The notes: generated by a model from the sequence alone, not told the origin. Positions 40,001-53,251 are shown, numbered from the stretch's first letter. The stretch: DNA of 64,000 nucleotides from Cornus controversa (GCA_026545225.1 CM048848.1:43204806-43268805), one strand, 5' to 3'. Numbers and translations: made by a program.

Positions 40001-43000
40001 TGGATTTTTTTAAATCCATGGTTTTTTCTTCTATATATTATTAAAGCAAATTGGTGACCCAACCATTCCAAGAAAGTTACAACACCAAACTCTGCCATCA
40101 TGAGTTTTTAGATAAAACTATAAAATCAATAAACTACTCGTCCCACGTCACCTGTCTCTCACTCTCTAGTCTCTACCTAAAACAGGAAAAATAATTACTC
40201 ATTTTATTTATCAATATAAATTCTCATTTTTTAAGAAAGAGCACCAAACTCGTTAAAAATAAATAAATAAATCAAACGTCATAATAGGTTTCTTCATACT
40301 TCAATATTTATTGACTTTATTCTTCATTTATTGAAAAAGGGGGAAATAAATCAAATGTTTTAAGAGGATTCAACAAGTCCCGTAATTACTCCCTTCAACT
40401 GTTGACAAAATGATAAATTCCAATGTATATTGGGTTCATAGGGACTATGGCTACTTCCACAGTGAAGTCCCATCTATGTGTGTGTGCTCTATTTTTTTTT
40501 TTTTTTTCTGTCACATGATCATTATTACATTGTATATTTTCTAAATATAAATAATTAAAAAATACCATTCAATTCCTTTTCTCTTGTTCCATTCTTTGTC
40601 ACACAAAAAAAAAAAAAAAAAAAAGCCTCTAATTCATTTCCTAATGTATATAAAAAGACAACTTGAACATTCAAGTCTGCCTCGTCAGCTAGCAAATACC
40701 AATTAATACAGTAGCTCATGAATTCTGCAACCCATTGTTATTAAATATCTAGAGTCAGAACCTACAATGTACAACTTAGGTACTCCCACCTATAGGAACC
40801 ACCAAACCTACTTCTGACCCCACAAGTTTCACAGTATTGGACCAAGTTGAAAACCCAACCAAAGCCTTTCAAACTCGCCAACCAAGGCAAATAAATACTG
40901 GGTAGAAAGAGCAAAGTCACTCTTCCTGGGTGTGTTCTGATTTATTATGCATGACTGACCATAAAACCAAGAGTCTTAAAGAAGGTAATAGCTCTAAAAA
41001 TACTACTTTGAAAATCATAAATCTATCAATGTCAAAGAAAAAAGCTATCACCGGACTGTCTTATGATTGGCACTCTCTAAGTAATTGGATTTAGATAATG
41101 CAATTTGACGTGGTTGGATACCCTCTCAGCCGCTAGATTGAAACAACTCGATCTAAAATCACAATCTAACAGCTGAGATGACAGTTTCTCTAGTGGGGCT
41201 ACAATGGTGAAGTCCATTAATACTTGTGCCTAGTGACAATATCATTTTTTTCTTAGAATTAAGCTATTCACACAAATAATCATAAAAAATAGGAGATCAA
41301 ATGGGTTGGTAGCCATTTGATGTATTAATGAGAGACTTGCCAGGCCATTTGATCTCCTATTTCCAATCTCACTGATGCACTGGTCTCCTATTTAGGTTGA
41401 GTGTTTCACTATAACAATTATTTTTATATATAGAAAAAAGAGAAGACGTACGGGCAATGGTGGCCTGAAAGAGATAAGGTTGCTTTGGAGTACACCAATG
41501 CTAACGGACAAAATAACGTAATTGGCTTCGTACAGGCAACCATCTTCAGTAGTCAGTGTAACGCCGTTTCTCGAGTGCTGTAATTCCCGAACAACCTGCC
41601 AATTCCATGCAACGAGTCATTGAATCTCTCAAAAACATAGAAGTACTAGTATACCACTACTATATTTTCTAATTCAAATATTAAAATCTTTTACAATTTT
41701 ACCATACTTATTGATTCATGTACCAAGGTTTAAGTACTGCTCTGTAAATTCAAAAGAGTAACGTTGTCAAGAACCATGAAATCTCAGTATGATAAAATTA
41801 CTCTGTTATATTCTGAAGTTCACGTGTTCAGAACACAAAAACAAGTTTATGAGAAGCTAAGACATCAGACTTGACATTAACGTAATATTTTTTTGTAATT
41901 TATATATCACCTCACACAATCAAACTTCAGAGTAGTCAAACCAAGAAAATCCGTGCAACAGAACTTTAATTTCGTTTCAAAAATTTGGAAGCATGGGAAA
42001 AGGTGATATTGATTGAAGAATCACTTGCAGAATTTCAGCTACCCATTACCCATTTATGGGAGTTGCTTCGGTTTCAAGATAAACAATGGTGAAAGTGTAA
42101 AAAAGAGGCACTTTCGATTCAAAATGAATTAAAAATTTCTGACTCATTAAATGAAGTGAAGAAAAAGACAAGACCCTTTTATTACTTCATGTTCCTATAT
42201 TGAGTTGATACGACGTCCTATCTCAAGACCTTACTTTGGTCGGTTCTAGCTGATGGGAAAGAACTATAGACAAAATGCAGAGTGTTCACTATAGTGGAAT
42301 TTGGGACCTACCAAGTGTTAATGAGTACAAAAGGGCCTTTCAGAGTGAAGAAGGATCCTATGAAACGTAACACTTGTGAGATCAAACCACCAGCGAGTAG
42401 AATCCATTGGTGGGTGATTTATGCACCGATATATTGGAGAGATTCAAAGTTCATGAATATATAGAGAGAGAGAGAGAGAGAGAAAGTGGGTTGTTTTAAT
42501 CACTACTTTATGCATAGGGACCTCATCAATTCATATTAAGTACCTCTTTCCTATCTTTGCAGCAAGCATTGAAAATGTGCAATAATGATTTAATACCTAC
42601 CAAGGAAATAGTTTCTCTTTCAGCTCTAAATATGCTTACTATTTTTGCAAAACTATGTGATATAGGATCACAAATATGAGAAAGAATGTAACTTTAGACT
42701 ACACTTTAAAAAAATAGAACTAAAAATGAAGAAAAAATAAATATTATTTTTTTTTAAATAACTTTAGTGTCATATCATCAACTTTCAAATGAGTTAGTGA
42801 CATGTTATCGAAACATTTCAATCAAACTCACAAATAATAAAAAATTTAAGTTTAAGTTTGTTTCATCTTGCAATATTGACTTTGTTATGTATCATGGTAA
42901 CAAAAATCATAGGCTATCAAAATATCAAATCAAAATTATGAGAGAAAAGAAGGAAAAATTTTAACAAAACTAAAAAAATAAAAAATTAAGGACCCATTTT

Positions 43001-45047
43001 TGAGAGTGAAGCCAAATTAAAGGACACTTCACATTTCTACACATTTTGCCATAGTTTTTCTTCACGATAGTCAATTATTACCAAACTAACACGCTTCCCA
43101 TATACTCCATTTTAAAATATTATCAAAATAACAAGTTTAAAAGAAATGTTGAGTGATAAAGGGACACCAAGAGCCCACATTATTTGGAGGAAATTCCCAT
43201 GAACCAACCTCAGACATCAAAGATTAAAAGATTCTTTACGTAAAATGTTAAGAGGTAACTGAAACCCAAGATGAGGTTGACCTTAATCAAAAACCATATC
43301 TACATAATAATAGTAAAAAAACTACTATAAATTAATATATGTATATATATATAGTATAAAATAATAAATGGTACTGTACATTAAAGATGTCATTATCTGC
43401 AGACTCTAAAGGTGGGTCAATCAATCTCAACAGCAAAGACAAAGGATTAGAGAAAAGGGGTACATGCATACAATACAAAACAAGAGTTTTGGGATTTTTC
43501 GGACTAACTTTCTGCTCCTTTTTCTCCTTTCAACTAGTCTACGTGTACACCTCTGTTTTCATCCGAGGATTGGCCCATAAACAAACAAAACACAGATAAA
43601 TCACGGTCACACGCATAGTAGTAGTAAGAATGAAAAGATCTATTTTGTACCTTGTTAAGTTTCAGACGATTGTCCAAGATATTACCCTCCGAGGTCATAA
43701 GAAACGTTTCAGCCATTTTATACAGCAAATACTCGTATCCTCTTTCATCTGCAACTAAAAATTCTCGCTCTCCAAAGTCTATAAATGTCGATATTGGTTC
43801 AACCTCTGTAAACAAAACAATACCCAGTTCTTATTTTTCACAATTTCTGATTCAAAAATATATTTGGCCGCTGAGAAAAAGTAGCCAAGAAAAAGAAACT
43901 AAAAAAAATGAAACAATTGATTTGGGCCCTTGCGCAACAACAAGAAAAAACATAAAATATCTCAAATAAAACACAAAAAATAAAGATTCAAAAGCTCATT
44001 TTCGTCTACTTTCCTTGGCTTTCAGCAGATGATATCAAAGAGAAAACAAAAAATAGAACACATTTAAATGAGGTGAAACTGACCTGCCATTTCAAAGTCA
44101 TGAAGAATGAAGTCAATGGCCAGCTCTATAGGAGTTTTCGGAGTACTGTAAAGAACCCAAAAAAGAAAAAGAAAAAGACAAAGAAAAGGAAAAGGAAAAG
44201 GTAAAGGAAAATTCCTAAACGAAATTAAAAGCTGATTTTTGAGGAAAAGCCAAACAGGACATTACGATGGCGGTTCGGAGAGTTTGGACAAGTCAGCGTC
44301 ATGGTTAGCCTCATCGTTCCTGAGCTTCTGAATCGCCGAGTCCACCGCCTTCTTGTACGAATCAGCGGCGATTCCACTCGGAAAGATCTTCCCACTGAAC
44401 TCACCCACCAAGAAAACGCGTTAGCATCTGTATCACCCAAGGAGTATTCTAGAAAAATAAGTGAAATAATAATAGCTAAGAGTAGAACAAGGTAATGCTA
44501 AATTACGCCGGAGAAGTAAAATATTGATCGATATGAAACCAAATTAATATTAAAACGAACACATTTAACTCAAGCACATTAAGCACACCGCGTCATCTAG
44601 CCAAAATCAATTCAAGAAAACACTAAACTCCGCCTATATAGAGAGAGACCTCCGGTCGTAAATATTGTAGCGAGCATTGCTATAGTCGGAAAAACAGGTA
44701 CGAAGACCCGAATTACGGGCCAGTTCCCAGACCGGGTTGGACTGTTGACCGCCGACTCCAGCGATCCAACCCGCCCCGAGTTCAACTGATACGCCTCCGA
44801 AACCTTCCTTTCGGATTCGCCCACCGATACGATCCGAAGCCTCAAGGATCAGTATGTCGTCGACGCCATTCTCCGCCAACACCTTCGCGGCCGATATACC
44901 TTATAATAACAATATCAGAAAGTACGTCAGATCTATGGTTCGTAATAAACAAAACAGGTCGCTGGAAAGTTAACGGAATGGTGAGTGAGTCTCACCTGAA
45001 ACACCGGCTCCGACGATGATCACGGAACAGCGAGTTGAAGGTTCCAT
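37018..45047 (-). CDS. PAO1: Polyamine oxidase, FAD-dependent (PAO1 type), complete
   Basis: Flavin amine oxidase, 496 aa in ten exons: 45047-44996, 44899-44650, 44394-44266, 44145-44084, 43805-43651, 41595-41452, 39400-39251, 37813-37559, 37427-37346, 37229-37018. All borders are GT-AG and the frame closes at TGA 37020-37018. The family oxidises spermine-type polyamines, releasing H2O2. N-terminal [10 protein letters not shown] (aa 9-18) is the dinucleotide-binding loop, followed by [13 protein letters not shown] and ELGAGWIAG. The middle carries [16 protein letters not shown] and [10 protein letters not shown]. Later blocks are [46 protein letters not shown] (aa 368 on) and the C-terminal FAD-binding block [19 protein letters not shown] (aa 406 on). 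There is no signal peptide and no peroxisomal C-terminal tripeptide, so it is likely cytosolic like Arabidopsis PAO1. The last exon adds a divergent tail of about 50 aa. Confidence 0.96.
37814..39250 (-). other. PAO1 intron 7 (1,437 bp)
   Basis: AT-rich intron with a short (AT)n near 38839. No mobile-element border was recognised. Confidence 0.6.
39401..41451 (-). other. PAO1 intron 6 (2,051 bp)
   Basis: AT-rich, with poly-T near 40491-40507 and poly-A near 40606-40624. Nothing else was recognised; open frames here have no domain. Confidence 0.6.
41596..43650 (-). other. PAO1 intron 5 (2,055 bp)
   Basis: AT-rich, with a (GA)n run at about 42464-42483. No repeat termini or coding blocks were recognised. 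Confidence 0.6.
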
Positions 45048-45175
45048 AATAACGTTCACGAGAGAGGAAGATATACAATTATATGTATACAGAGAGAGAG
45101 AGAGCAGAGATTGAAGAGGAGAGAGAGGGAGAGGTAGTTATACGACTTGCGGTGTTTCGTTTGCGAGAGAGGCAG
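45048..45175 (-). promoter_or_regulatory. CT-rich 5' leader of PAO1
   Basis: On the coding (minus) strand this stretch is rich in CTCTCT; on the plus strand it shows GAGAGAGAGAG near 45092-45104 and 45118-45130. Pyrimidine-rich leaders are common in plant promoters and 5' UTRs. It lies between the TATA box and the ATG. Confidence 0.5.
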
Positions 45176-45191
45176 AAATAGCGGGAGTGGG

Positions 45192-45199
45192 TTTATATA
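45192..45199 (-). promoter_or_regulatory. TATA box of PAO1
   Basis: TATATAAA on the minus strand, about 145 bases upstream of the ATG at 45047. The position allows a transcription start about 30 bases downstream and a leader near 110 bases. Confidence 0.6.
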
Positions 45200-46337
45200 G
45201 TTTCAATTACGCTGAGATTTCATGATTTGATGTTATATACTTTCTCTCTCTAAAACAAACTGACTCTCTCTCTCTAAATTGACGAGCGTTGAAGGTGGGT
45301 GGATATTGACGGAGGGCAGATTAGTCAATTTCAAGGAAAGGGGCCTGAAGAAACTGGAAAGAGTGTACGAGGATGAAAATGTAATTTTGGGTTGAACCCT
45401 GTGTCGAAGCCGTGTGGTGGATCTCATATCAGAACGTGAAAGGCATTGAGTGGGGAGAGAGAGAGATGTGGCAGCCAAACACATGTGACACGTGGATCAT
45501 GCCGTTCGTGTGAGAGTACACGTGAGAGGGGGTTTGATGTGGAGTAGGAGCTACGGTGACAGCCAGCTGTCGATGAAGTAGTGACAACTCAATCATGGCT
45601 GTGCAAGACAGTTTGGGAGTATGCAACTCAAAGTGTAAGGCTTTGATTGATGTAGGTTGGCAACATGACGAGGACAAAAAATAATGATTTATGTTTCGGA
45701 TTCGGATTCGGATTCGGCAGTTTTTAAAAGGTGTGAACAGAGTTGTGCTTCGATATTATTTTTTAAAAGTATTTATGTGATCTTTTGAAATATGTTGAAT
45801 TTGACGTTTTTATCATTACTTAAGACAAAAAGAAATTTCCTAAGCATTGATTAGCATAGTCCATTGATAGGATCAAAGTTCTTTCATCATTTGATGGGTA
45901 CTATCAATTATAATTCATGATGTAAAATTTAGCTGAAACTAAATAATTACGAAATTAAAATGTGATTCATTGCACACTATTGTAGAGTTATTATTAATAG
46001 CAATGAACTTTATTGAGAATACGACGTGTGTGTGCGCCTATTTATCATAACACTTATTATGGTGGCGTATTATTATTGGTCCAAACAAGCAGATCGACAA
46101 CTACTTTAGAATTTCTCAAGTAAAGTAACCTTTATGATCTCGAACCCTCGTTATTATTGAATTGCAAAGTTGATGTCCTAGTGAGAGGATCCAATAAATG
46201 AAGGCATGAACTCATTGAATACGTTCTCCTCGTAACTTCTTACTTTTAGATATTAATATTTATGATAAGAAACATTGATACTATTAACAAAACACAAAAT
46301 GTTAAAAAAATGGAGCTAATAGTGGCCTTCTTATAGT
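45200..46337. other. Intergenic DNA upstream of PAO1
   Basis: The proximal 500 bp likely include PAO1 promoter sequence. A G-box-like CACGTG lies near 45490-45525 (GACACGTGG and ACACGTGAG). Short open frames on the minus strand show no known domain. Confidence 0.4.
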
Positions 46338-47402
46338 TTTTTTAAAAATAAAATTACAAAAAAGTCTTTATAATAATCCATGTTTGATTCTTATATTGTT
46401 AATATCATAATTACCCTTTTAAGTTAAGACTCTAATCCAATTAATTTTTTACCTTTCTTAGAATTGTAGTTCATTCACGCTTTATCTCACATTCTTATAT
46501 TTTGGCATATTGTCTTTTACTCTAAAATTGTAATTTATTTTACATGTGTCGTATTTATAAAATAAGACAAATTAAATATTAGATACATTCAATTAATCAA
46601 ACAAAACATGAAGAAATGAAGAAAAAAAAAGAAGCAAAGGAAGAAAAACATCCTATCAAATTTTCTGTTTTGGAATTTTGCTGCAAGATTCCTTAGTTAA
46701 ATTATGAAATTTACAATTGAAAAAGGATTTAAGTAAAACTAAATTTTCCTTTGATTTTTAATTTAATTAAATATTTTAATCATTGATATAAATTTTACTT
46801 CCAACTCAAATACTTTTTAATCTAATCTAATAACTTTTATTATCCTAATCACATACATTTGATCAATTATCTGTAAGTCATTATATTAAATCATATACTT
46901 TTTTCACTTCTATTTAATAATAACCCTTTCCTCCTCTTTGATCTAGACATAAATTGCGTCTATTATTCTCAACATAACATCCGAATAGATAAAATTCAAT
47001 TCTAAAACAAAAATTATAGATTGATGCAGTAAAAAAAAAAAAATTCAAATAAAACTCAAAAGATATATTATAATGAAAAGTAGAACAAAAAAAAAAATCA
47101 CATTACCATGAGCATTAGAATGATTGAGTGATTCATAGATTTAAAAAAAAATTCAATACTACTTTTCTTAATAGTTTTAATAACTTCCTTTAAAGTTAAG
47201 TCACACATAATTTCCATTTCTAAGTTTAAGTAATCTTCTATTTTTTCTCTATCACAGAGAGAGACAGAGATGAGAACAAACTTGAGAGAAATTACATTTT
47301 GGTGCCAAGAATCCTTACCTTACCATATTAGGACAATTATGATATTAAAAATATAAGAATCAAGCATGGTCTATCATAAGGTCTTTTTTATAATTTTGTT
47401 TT
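46338..47402. mobile_element. MITE-like element with about 80-90 bp inverted repeats
   Basis: The left arm 46338 to about 46425 (TTGATTCTTATATTGTTAATATCATAATT near its middle) is complementary to the right arm about 47312-47402 (AATTATGATATTAAAAATATAAGAATCAA). By eye the arms are about 80 % alike over some 80 bases. The centre is AT-rich and non-coding. No TSD could be fixed, so the superfamily is open. Confidence 0.55.
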
Positions 47403-48232
47403 AAGAAAAAATATGAGTGAAACGCTAAAAGATATTAATGAAATGCCAAAATCAATTCTCTAAAAAAAATCTAAATTATCAATTTTTTCTCTCAATGTAG
47501 TAAAAAACACTCAAACTTCTAAAAACTTACATATCATTCATGTTGCCTTATATTTTCGATTAAAAAAATGTTGTCTTATTTTTAATAATATGAAATTTCT
47601 AAAATGGCTTGAATATACTTAATGAAGTATATTACTATGTTTGTTAAGTTTCTTTTGACAATTTGTCTATACAATAAAATTATGCCACGTGCAAATTACT
47701 TTATAACATAAAAACAAAAATAGACCCTCATCTAAAAATAGAGCCGCCTAATTCACGTCTCATCGTCAGTTTTGCATTTCACATAATTCGTGTGTTTTGT
47801 TGCCCGAAATCTAAGTGAGAGAAGTAGAGAAAACCTTAAACCCCAGAGGATCAAACCAATAACCACCCTAGGATTCAAGCCAGTGAAAGAGGAAAAGTCA
47901 AAGGGAAGAGAGATAGTGAGAGGCGAATTGACTTTTTCAATCTTTATGAGAGAGGTCTTTTGAAATTCTAATTTTTTTTTTGGGAGGATTATTAACAAGA
48001 GTATGCCAGTAGAATTGTTAAACAGCATTAGTAGACTTAAATTTTTATATTCATTGAATGTATTTTATAAATGAGAAAATTTAGGTCTGATAATTATGTC
48101 CAACACTTTTGTCTAAGTATCATTTTTCTTATTAATATTTAATAGAATGATGTTCTTAAAACTTTTTCTTTATCACATATAAAATTTGTTTGAGTATTAA
48201 GTTTGTATATGATACACTTTTGAATTTCTTTA
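47403..48232. other. Intergenic DNA, nothing recognised
   Basis: AT-rich. The minus open frame at 47753-48028 has no recognisable domain. Confidence 0.4.
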
Positions 48233-48240
48233 ATTATAAA

Positions 48241-50099
48241 TAGGGGTGAAAATTCATGTTGAAGGATCATTTTTGTACCGTGGACATAATAATATTTTAT
48301 TTTATATATATTTATAATAATATTTTATTATATAAGTCAACTCGAAAATGAATCATTTAATAATTGTGTTAGGAACTTTGATACAAAGACAACCAATTTA
48401 ATAAACAAGTAACATGACACAACTAGTTTAATAAATGAGTAATGTAACTTACAACACAACACTATCCGTTAAATAAATGAGTAATGTAACTTACAACACA
48501 ACACGATCCATTTAATAACTATTAAACTCGTTTAAATTAAACGGATCATGTAACTCATTCAAATTAAACGGGTCATGTAACCCGTTTATTAATTTAAATA
48601 TAAAATACAAATATAATAAAAAAAATGATAGTTAATGACTAAATTCATGAAAATGAGGATAATTGGAACAATACAATTATGGATAAATTAGACCGACCTC
48701 CCCTAAGGTTTGCCATGATGAAAAATGTTGATGTCATCTATTTAAAATTAGTGGAATGCGAGTATTGCCTGTTGTAGGGGTTATTTATCAAGAAATAGTA
48801 ACACAAGTAATAAATAAGTTATTCAATACAATTATGAATTTGCCTCTGTGACTGACTCTTAGCCTGGTTGTCTTGCCTTAACATTTACTAAAGTCATCGT
48901 ATTTATAGTATCAAACCTTCATCAAATATTACCCAATAGACTTAACCCACTTGGGTTATTACTCCATACCTAAGGTGTTCAGGTAATGATTTCCTAAACA
49001 TGTAAGTGGTCAAGTCTCTCACGTCATCGCGTCTCAGGTGGCGTGGCATATGAGTTCTTATGAGAATTAAATGCATTCAGCTATACCACAGTTATAGTGG
49101 TTGAGAGTATTAATGATGATTGTAATGGTCTTTGTCACAATATGATTTCAATATCCCACTAATCGGGCCCATTAATTGTGTTAGGCTTTCTGTGCTTCTC
49201 ATCTCCTAATCCAAATTCCTTCTAACCATCCCAAAGAGGTTAGTTACATCAATGCCGAGAGAGCCTACCATATTTCGCTTGACATTTGATGAAATTGTAA
49301 TGGCGCTCGAGAGGTGACCTCCTCAAATCCAATTACACCCACTCCAACACCATATTGCAACCCAAAAGCATAATATGATAATTAACCACAAATGGCAGAT
49401 GTTTGTGCTACAGGGGTGGCTCAAGGTGGTGTATGTATCTTGATCATTTTTTCTTTTCATTCTCCAAATTTTGATAAATTAAATGCATATTCAAAGAAAT
49501 GAAGATTAGATTATGAAGGAATTAGGATTAAATTTTGATTAGAAACTAGAAAGTTTGAGAGAGAAGAAAGAGCAGACTTTTACAGAAAGAAAGATATGAG
49601 CTTTGTAAGTTTAGTTTTAATGTTGTTCTAGGAGTATTTTGGTAAAATTACATTGGTCATTAGCCTAATTGACGGTACGTCACTGACAAGGGAAGTTTGT
49701 GTTACAAGGTTTACTTTGTTAGGGGAGGTGACTGTAATTTTGAAAATCATAAGGGAGGTTCGTGTAATTATGGGCCTATGGCAAACCTTAGGGGAGGTCA
49801 ATATAATTACCCTACAATTATAAAGAAAAGCTAAATACAATATCCATATTGGATTTATATTGAAAAAAATAAGAATGTCTATAGTAATTACGTTAAAACA
49901 TTACGGGTTAATCAAGTTAAGCTAGCATAATTAATTAAATGAATCTAGTCAAATTAAATAGATTGAGCTCTAAAATAAGACATAATTAATTAAATGAGTT
50001 TGACATTATTATGACACGAACATGAATAAGGTCAACTTAAACCTGCTAACTTCTTCTTGTGTTCGAATCGTGTTAGCAGGTCGTGTTTTGTCACCCCTA
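48241..50099. mobile_element. hAT-type non-autonomous element with a nested MITE
   Basis: Left terminus TAGGGGTGAAAA and right terminus TTTTGTCACCCCTA are imperfect inverted repeats of hAT type. The flanks ATTATAAA (48233-48240) and GTTAGAAA (50100-50107) agree at 6 of 8 positions, as for an old 8-bp TSD. The interior has repeated GGGTCATGTAACCCGTTTA and ACAACACAACACGATCC blocks. It is interrupted by the MULE-type element at 48681-49812. Without it the host element is about 720 bp. No transposase was seen. Confidence 0.7.
48681..49812. mobile_element. MULE-type MITE, perfect 9-bp TSD
   Basis: 1,132 bp. Inverted termini: left GGATAAATTAGACCGACCTC, right (reverse-complemented) GGGTAATTATATTGACCTCC; both continue CCTAAGGTTTGCCA. 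The 9-bp direct repeats TACAATTAT at 48672-48680 and 49813-49821 are identical, as for Mutator-like transposition. No transposase is present. The GACCTCCCCT...GGTTTG termini resemble the arms of the foldback element at about 61441-62290, so both may belong to one family. Confidence 0.88.
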
Positions 50100-50212
50100 G
50101 TTAGAAATTCAAAATGTATTTAACGGTTTAATGTTGTTGTTTTCTTTTTATATACTAGTATTATATTATTTTATATTTTTTATTAGAATAGATTTTAATA
50201 CATTGTATTTAG

Positions 50213-50712
50213 TGTTAGGAATTGTAACTCATATTCTATGTTTAATTAGATTTTCATTATAGAGTTATATTGTATTTGGTAAATTCTTGTTAGGCAAGTC
50301 TTGGACTCTAAGAAATTGTAATTCTTGTCCAACAAGTAATTGAGTTTTTGACTCTATAAATTAATAGCTACCTAAGTTTTAGATTGAAACTTATTAGTAT
50401 GAGATTGAGAGAGATGCGGCTTCGTGACAAAGTTGATGGATAGAGAAAGTTTACGGGTTGGTAAAGTGGAGAAAACATTGATGACGAGTAGGGAATCACA
50501 AAGTGGTACATGTGAAGATTTTTGGGGCAAGAGCTAATTTTTGTACATGGTCAAGTGTTCGTATTCTATGATTGTAATATCTCTACACGATTATAAATGA
50601 ATATTTTCTCATCTATAGATGTAGGCCGAGTTCGATTGAACCACATATATTGTATGTTTTATTTGTGATTGTCGTTGATTGATTTTATTACTTACACTCC
50701 TCTACCCCAACA
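50213..50712 (+). mobile_element. Solo LTR with perfect 5-bp TSD
   Basis: 500 bp, TGTTAGGAATTG...CCCCAACA, flanked by identical TTTAG at 50208-50212 and 50713-50717. It shares its 5' half with the LTRs at 57121-58535 (AAATTGTAATTCTTGTCCAACAAG; GACTCTATAAATTAATA TATA-like region). A solo LTR with matching TSD indicates unequal recombination between the two LTRs of a full element. Confidence 0.88.
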
Positions 50713-50862
50713 TTTAGTTCATTCCTTCATATTATACATAGTAATTGTTAAAATATATTGTTGTTATTCATCATTAATTTTATAATATTGCTATGAAAAT
50801 ACAATTAGTACTATAATAATCCTTAATTAAGGCTCTATTACAAAATTTTAGTGAAAAGCGAA

Positions 50863-51060
50863 AGTAATAAAAAATGAAATGAAAGAAAGAACATAAGTTT
50901 TTGATCGGCAAAAATGTAACAAGGAAATATCGTTTACCATATTGTCCTTATTTACTTTATAATATAGTAATAAAAAATGAAATGAAAGAAAGAACATAAG
51001 TTTTTGATCGGCAAAAATGTAACAAGGAAATATTGTCCTTATTTACTTTATAATATAATA
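50863..51060. repeat. Recent tandem duplication (about 100 bp unit)
   Basis: Copy 1 (50863-50965) and copy 2 (50966-51060) are nearly identical: AGTAATAAAAAATGAAATG, GATCGGCAAAAATGTAACAA and TTGTCCTTATTTACTTTATA. Copy 2 lacks about 10 bases of copy 1. No coding content. Confidence 0.88.
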
Positions 51061-52856
51061 GTAAGTCTGAATGGATTTTATATCTCTCTTTTTTTCTTTT
51101 TTCTTTTTGACATGTGCATGAGATTTGCTTAGAAGAAAACAAGAAAAATACAAAGGGGAACAAACACCAGCTAGCAGCTACCAACAACACTACAATCCAT
51201 AGCTACACAGAGGGGACACAAACAAAGAACTAGGAGTAGATGTTCCGCTCTTGAAGGATGGCTCTGAACTCAGACATTTAGATAAAGACATACGGACTAT
51301 TATACCATTCATTTATAATATTATGTATTCATTTTATTTTATTTTAGAGAGATAAAAAGAAAAATATAATTATAAATTCAAACATAGTTTTCCAAAAAGT
51401 TAAAATTCTCCGGTGTTTTTAAAAAAATTACTGTCACTCAAAATTTATTTTCTTCCTTATCCAAACTCCTGAAATGTAAAATCCTACAAAAATTGTAATC
51501 CGGAAACATGATAAATGTTGCTACCAATCCAATCAAGTGATGGAGGCTGTGATCTCGATTGTAATATTTGATCGTATAAATAATATTTGATTTCTTGCCT
51601 AGAAAAAACTCGAGTATATTTTTTTTTTCCAGAGTAATGCTACTTAAACCGACAAAAACTACTAACTTTTTGACTTTTTTATGCCATAAATTTCATGTGG
51701 TTCATACATTTCTAGAAGAAAATTTTGAATTGATGCACATTTGCGTCATTCAATTGATGAACCCGTCCAACTCAATCAACTACTTTATCATTTTTTTATT
51801 GTATCAAATAATCATGTTTTTATCATCAAAGGTGTAGTACATGACTAGTATCTTCCCAACTTCGTTCAGACTCTTTCAAATGTTGGAGTGAGATGTAGTT
51901 TTGATCCATTTATTAGAATCTGAATCTTCTCCTGTGCACTTGACAGTCTAATTTACAGTGAGAGATGAAGATCACTCCATCATTTGAAGCTCGTCTTGTT
52001 TGGAGAGTGATCGATCTTCACCTTTGCGGGACTGTTTAATGGACAAAAAAAAAATTTCCGAGTTCCTAATGGTTAGGAGCAAGTTAAATGATCTCATAGT
52101 AAAGTTACTCAACTGAAAAGAAAAGAATCCAAGTCCGTAAATATAATTATCAGTGAATCACTAGCCATACCTGAAAGAGAAGTTCCGTATAGCTTTTAAT
52201 ATATATATATATATATATATCCTTGAGTGTCTTTTAGGCTTAAGTGGCACTTTTCAAATACAATGTTGGCATGCATGATGCATGCCGGCCTATATGAGAA
52301 TTACATGCAGACCAGTGTAAATGGATAGGATCTTGATCCACTTAATAAAACATTTTGACAGGTTACTTTAATTTATTTGAAAATTTAATATGCTTCATGT
52401 AAGAGTACTATTGTTTCAACAAAAACCAACCATCAAAATTAAGTAATTTGAACAATATCAAAGAGTAAAATTAAAGAATATATATACATACATATATATA
52501 AAGAGACACATATCATTATGATTATAGTTCCTATGTGTCTATGTGTAAAATAAATGTGAGATGATACTCCAATATATTCTACTCTCTATGTTAGCAACTC
52601 CTAGCTCAAATATTAGAGCGAATGGGTTAGCCTTGTTAGCCAAATCAAAATATGTTTTCACAAAGAAAAACTCCTTTATAAAAAAAACATTAAGGCATTG
52701 CCGCATAAATCCTTACATGACACATGCATATATATTTCAATATCAGCCTATTACCAACCATATAAATATGACGTATGATATTCTATAAATACCCAAAACC
52801 AGCTGAAAATAAATTTCATAGGAAATAATCTCTAGCATACCTCGTAATTAAAATAA
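51061..52856. other. Intergenic DNA, nothing recognised
   Basis: AT-rich, with (AT)n at 52199-52220. Several short open frames have no recognisable domain. Confidence 0.4.
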
Positions 52857-53105
52857 AGATAATACTTAGGTCCAATCCTATGCGAATCAAATTAGTTATC
52901 GTAATTGACGTGCCTCAATAAAAGTGTGACACATGTCTCAAATTTATAAAAATATTAAAAGAAGTTAAAAATGAAACAACTCTATTTTTTAATAAGTTAA
53001 CCCGTAACCCGAACCAGATTCTCTCTCATCTGCAACAATCTCTCTCATTTATATTTCTCTCTCTTGCTTTTTCTAATCTGCAACAAACTCTCTCTTATGT
53101 GTGTA
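52857..53105 (+). repeat. Dispersed repeat, plus-oriented copy
   Basis: About 240 bp. It matches the reverse complement of 60188-60440: CCAATCCTATGC, CTCAATAAAAGTGTG, AAATTTATAAAAATATTAAA, AGATTCTCTCTCA and TTTATATTTCTCTCTCTTGC are shared. By eye the identity is about 80-85 %. The family is unknown; it ends in a CT-rich stretch. Confidence 0.75.
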
Positions 53106-53249
53106 TCTCTCTTTGTCTCTCATCTTGATCCAAATTGTATTTCTCTCCCGTCCTAATCTCTCCCTTTCATCACTAATATACATATATCCATATGTATTTT
53201 TGTAACATTACTATATATATATTTCTGTAACATTTAACATATATATACA

Positions 53250-53251
<2 letters not shown>

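Noticed and set aside
45429..45677. 82-aa minus-strand frame upstream of PAO1
   Set aside because: Contains no recognised domain and overlaps likely PAO1 promoter DNA.
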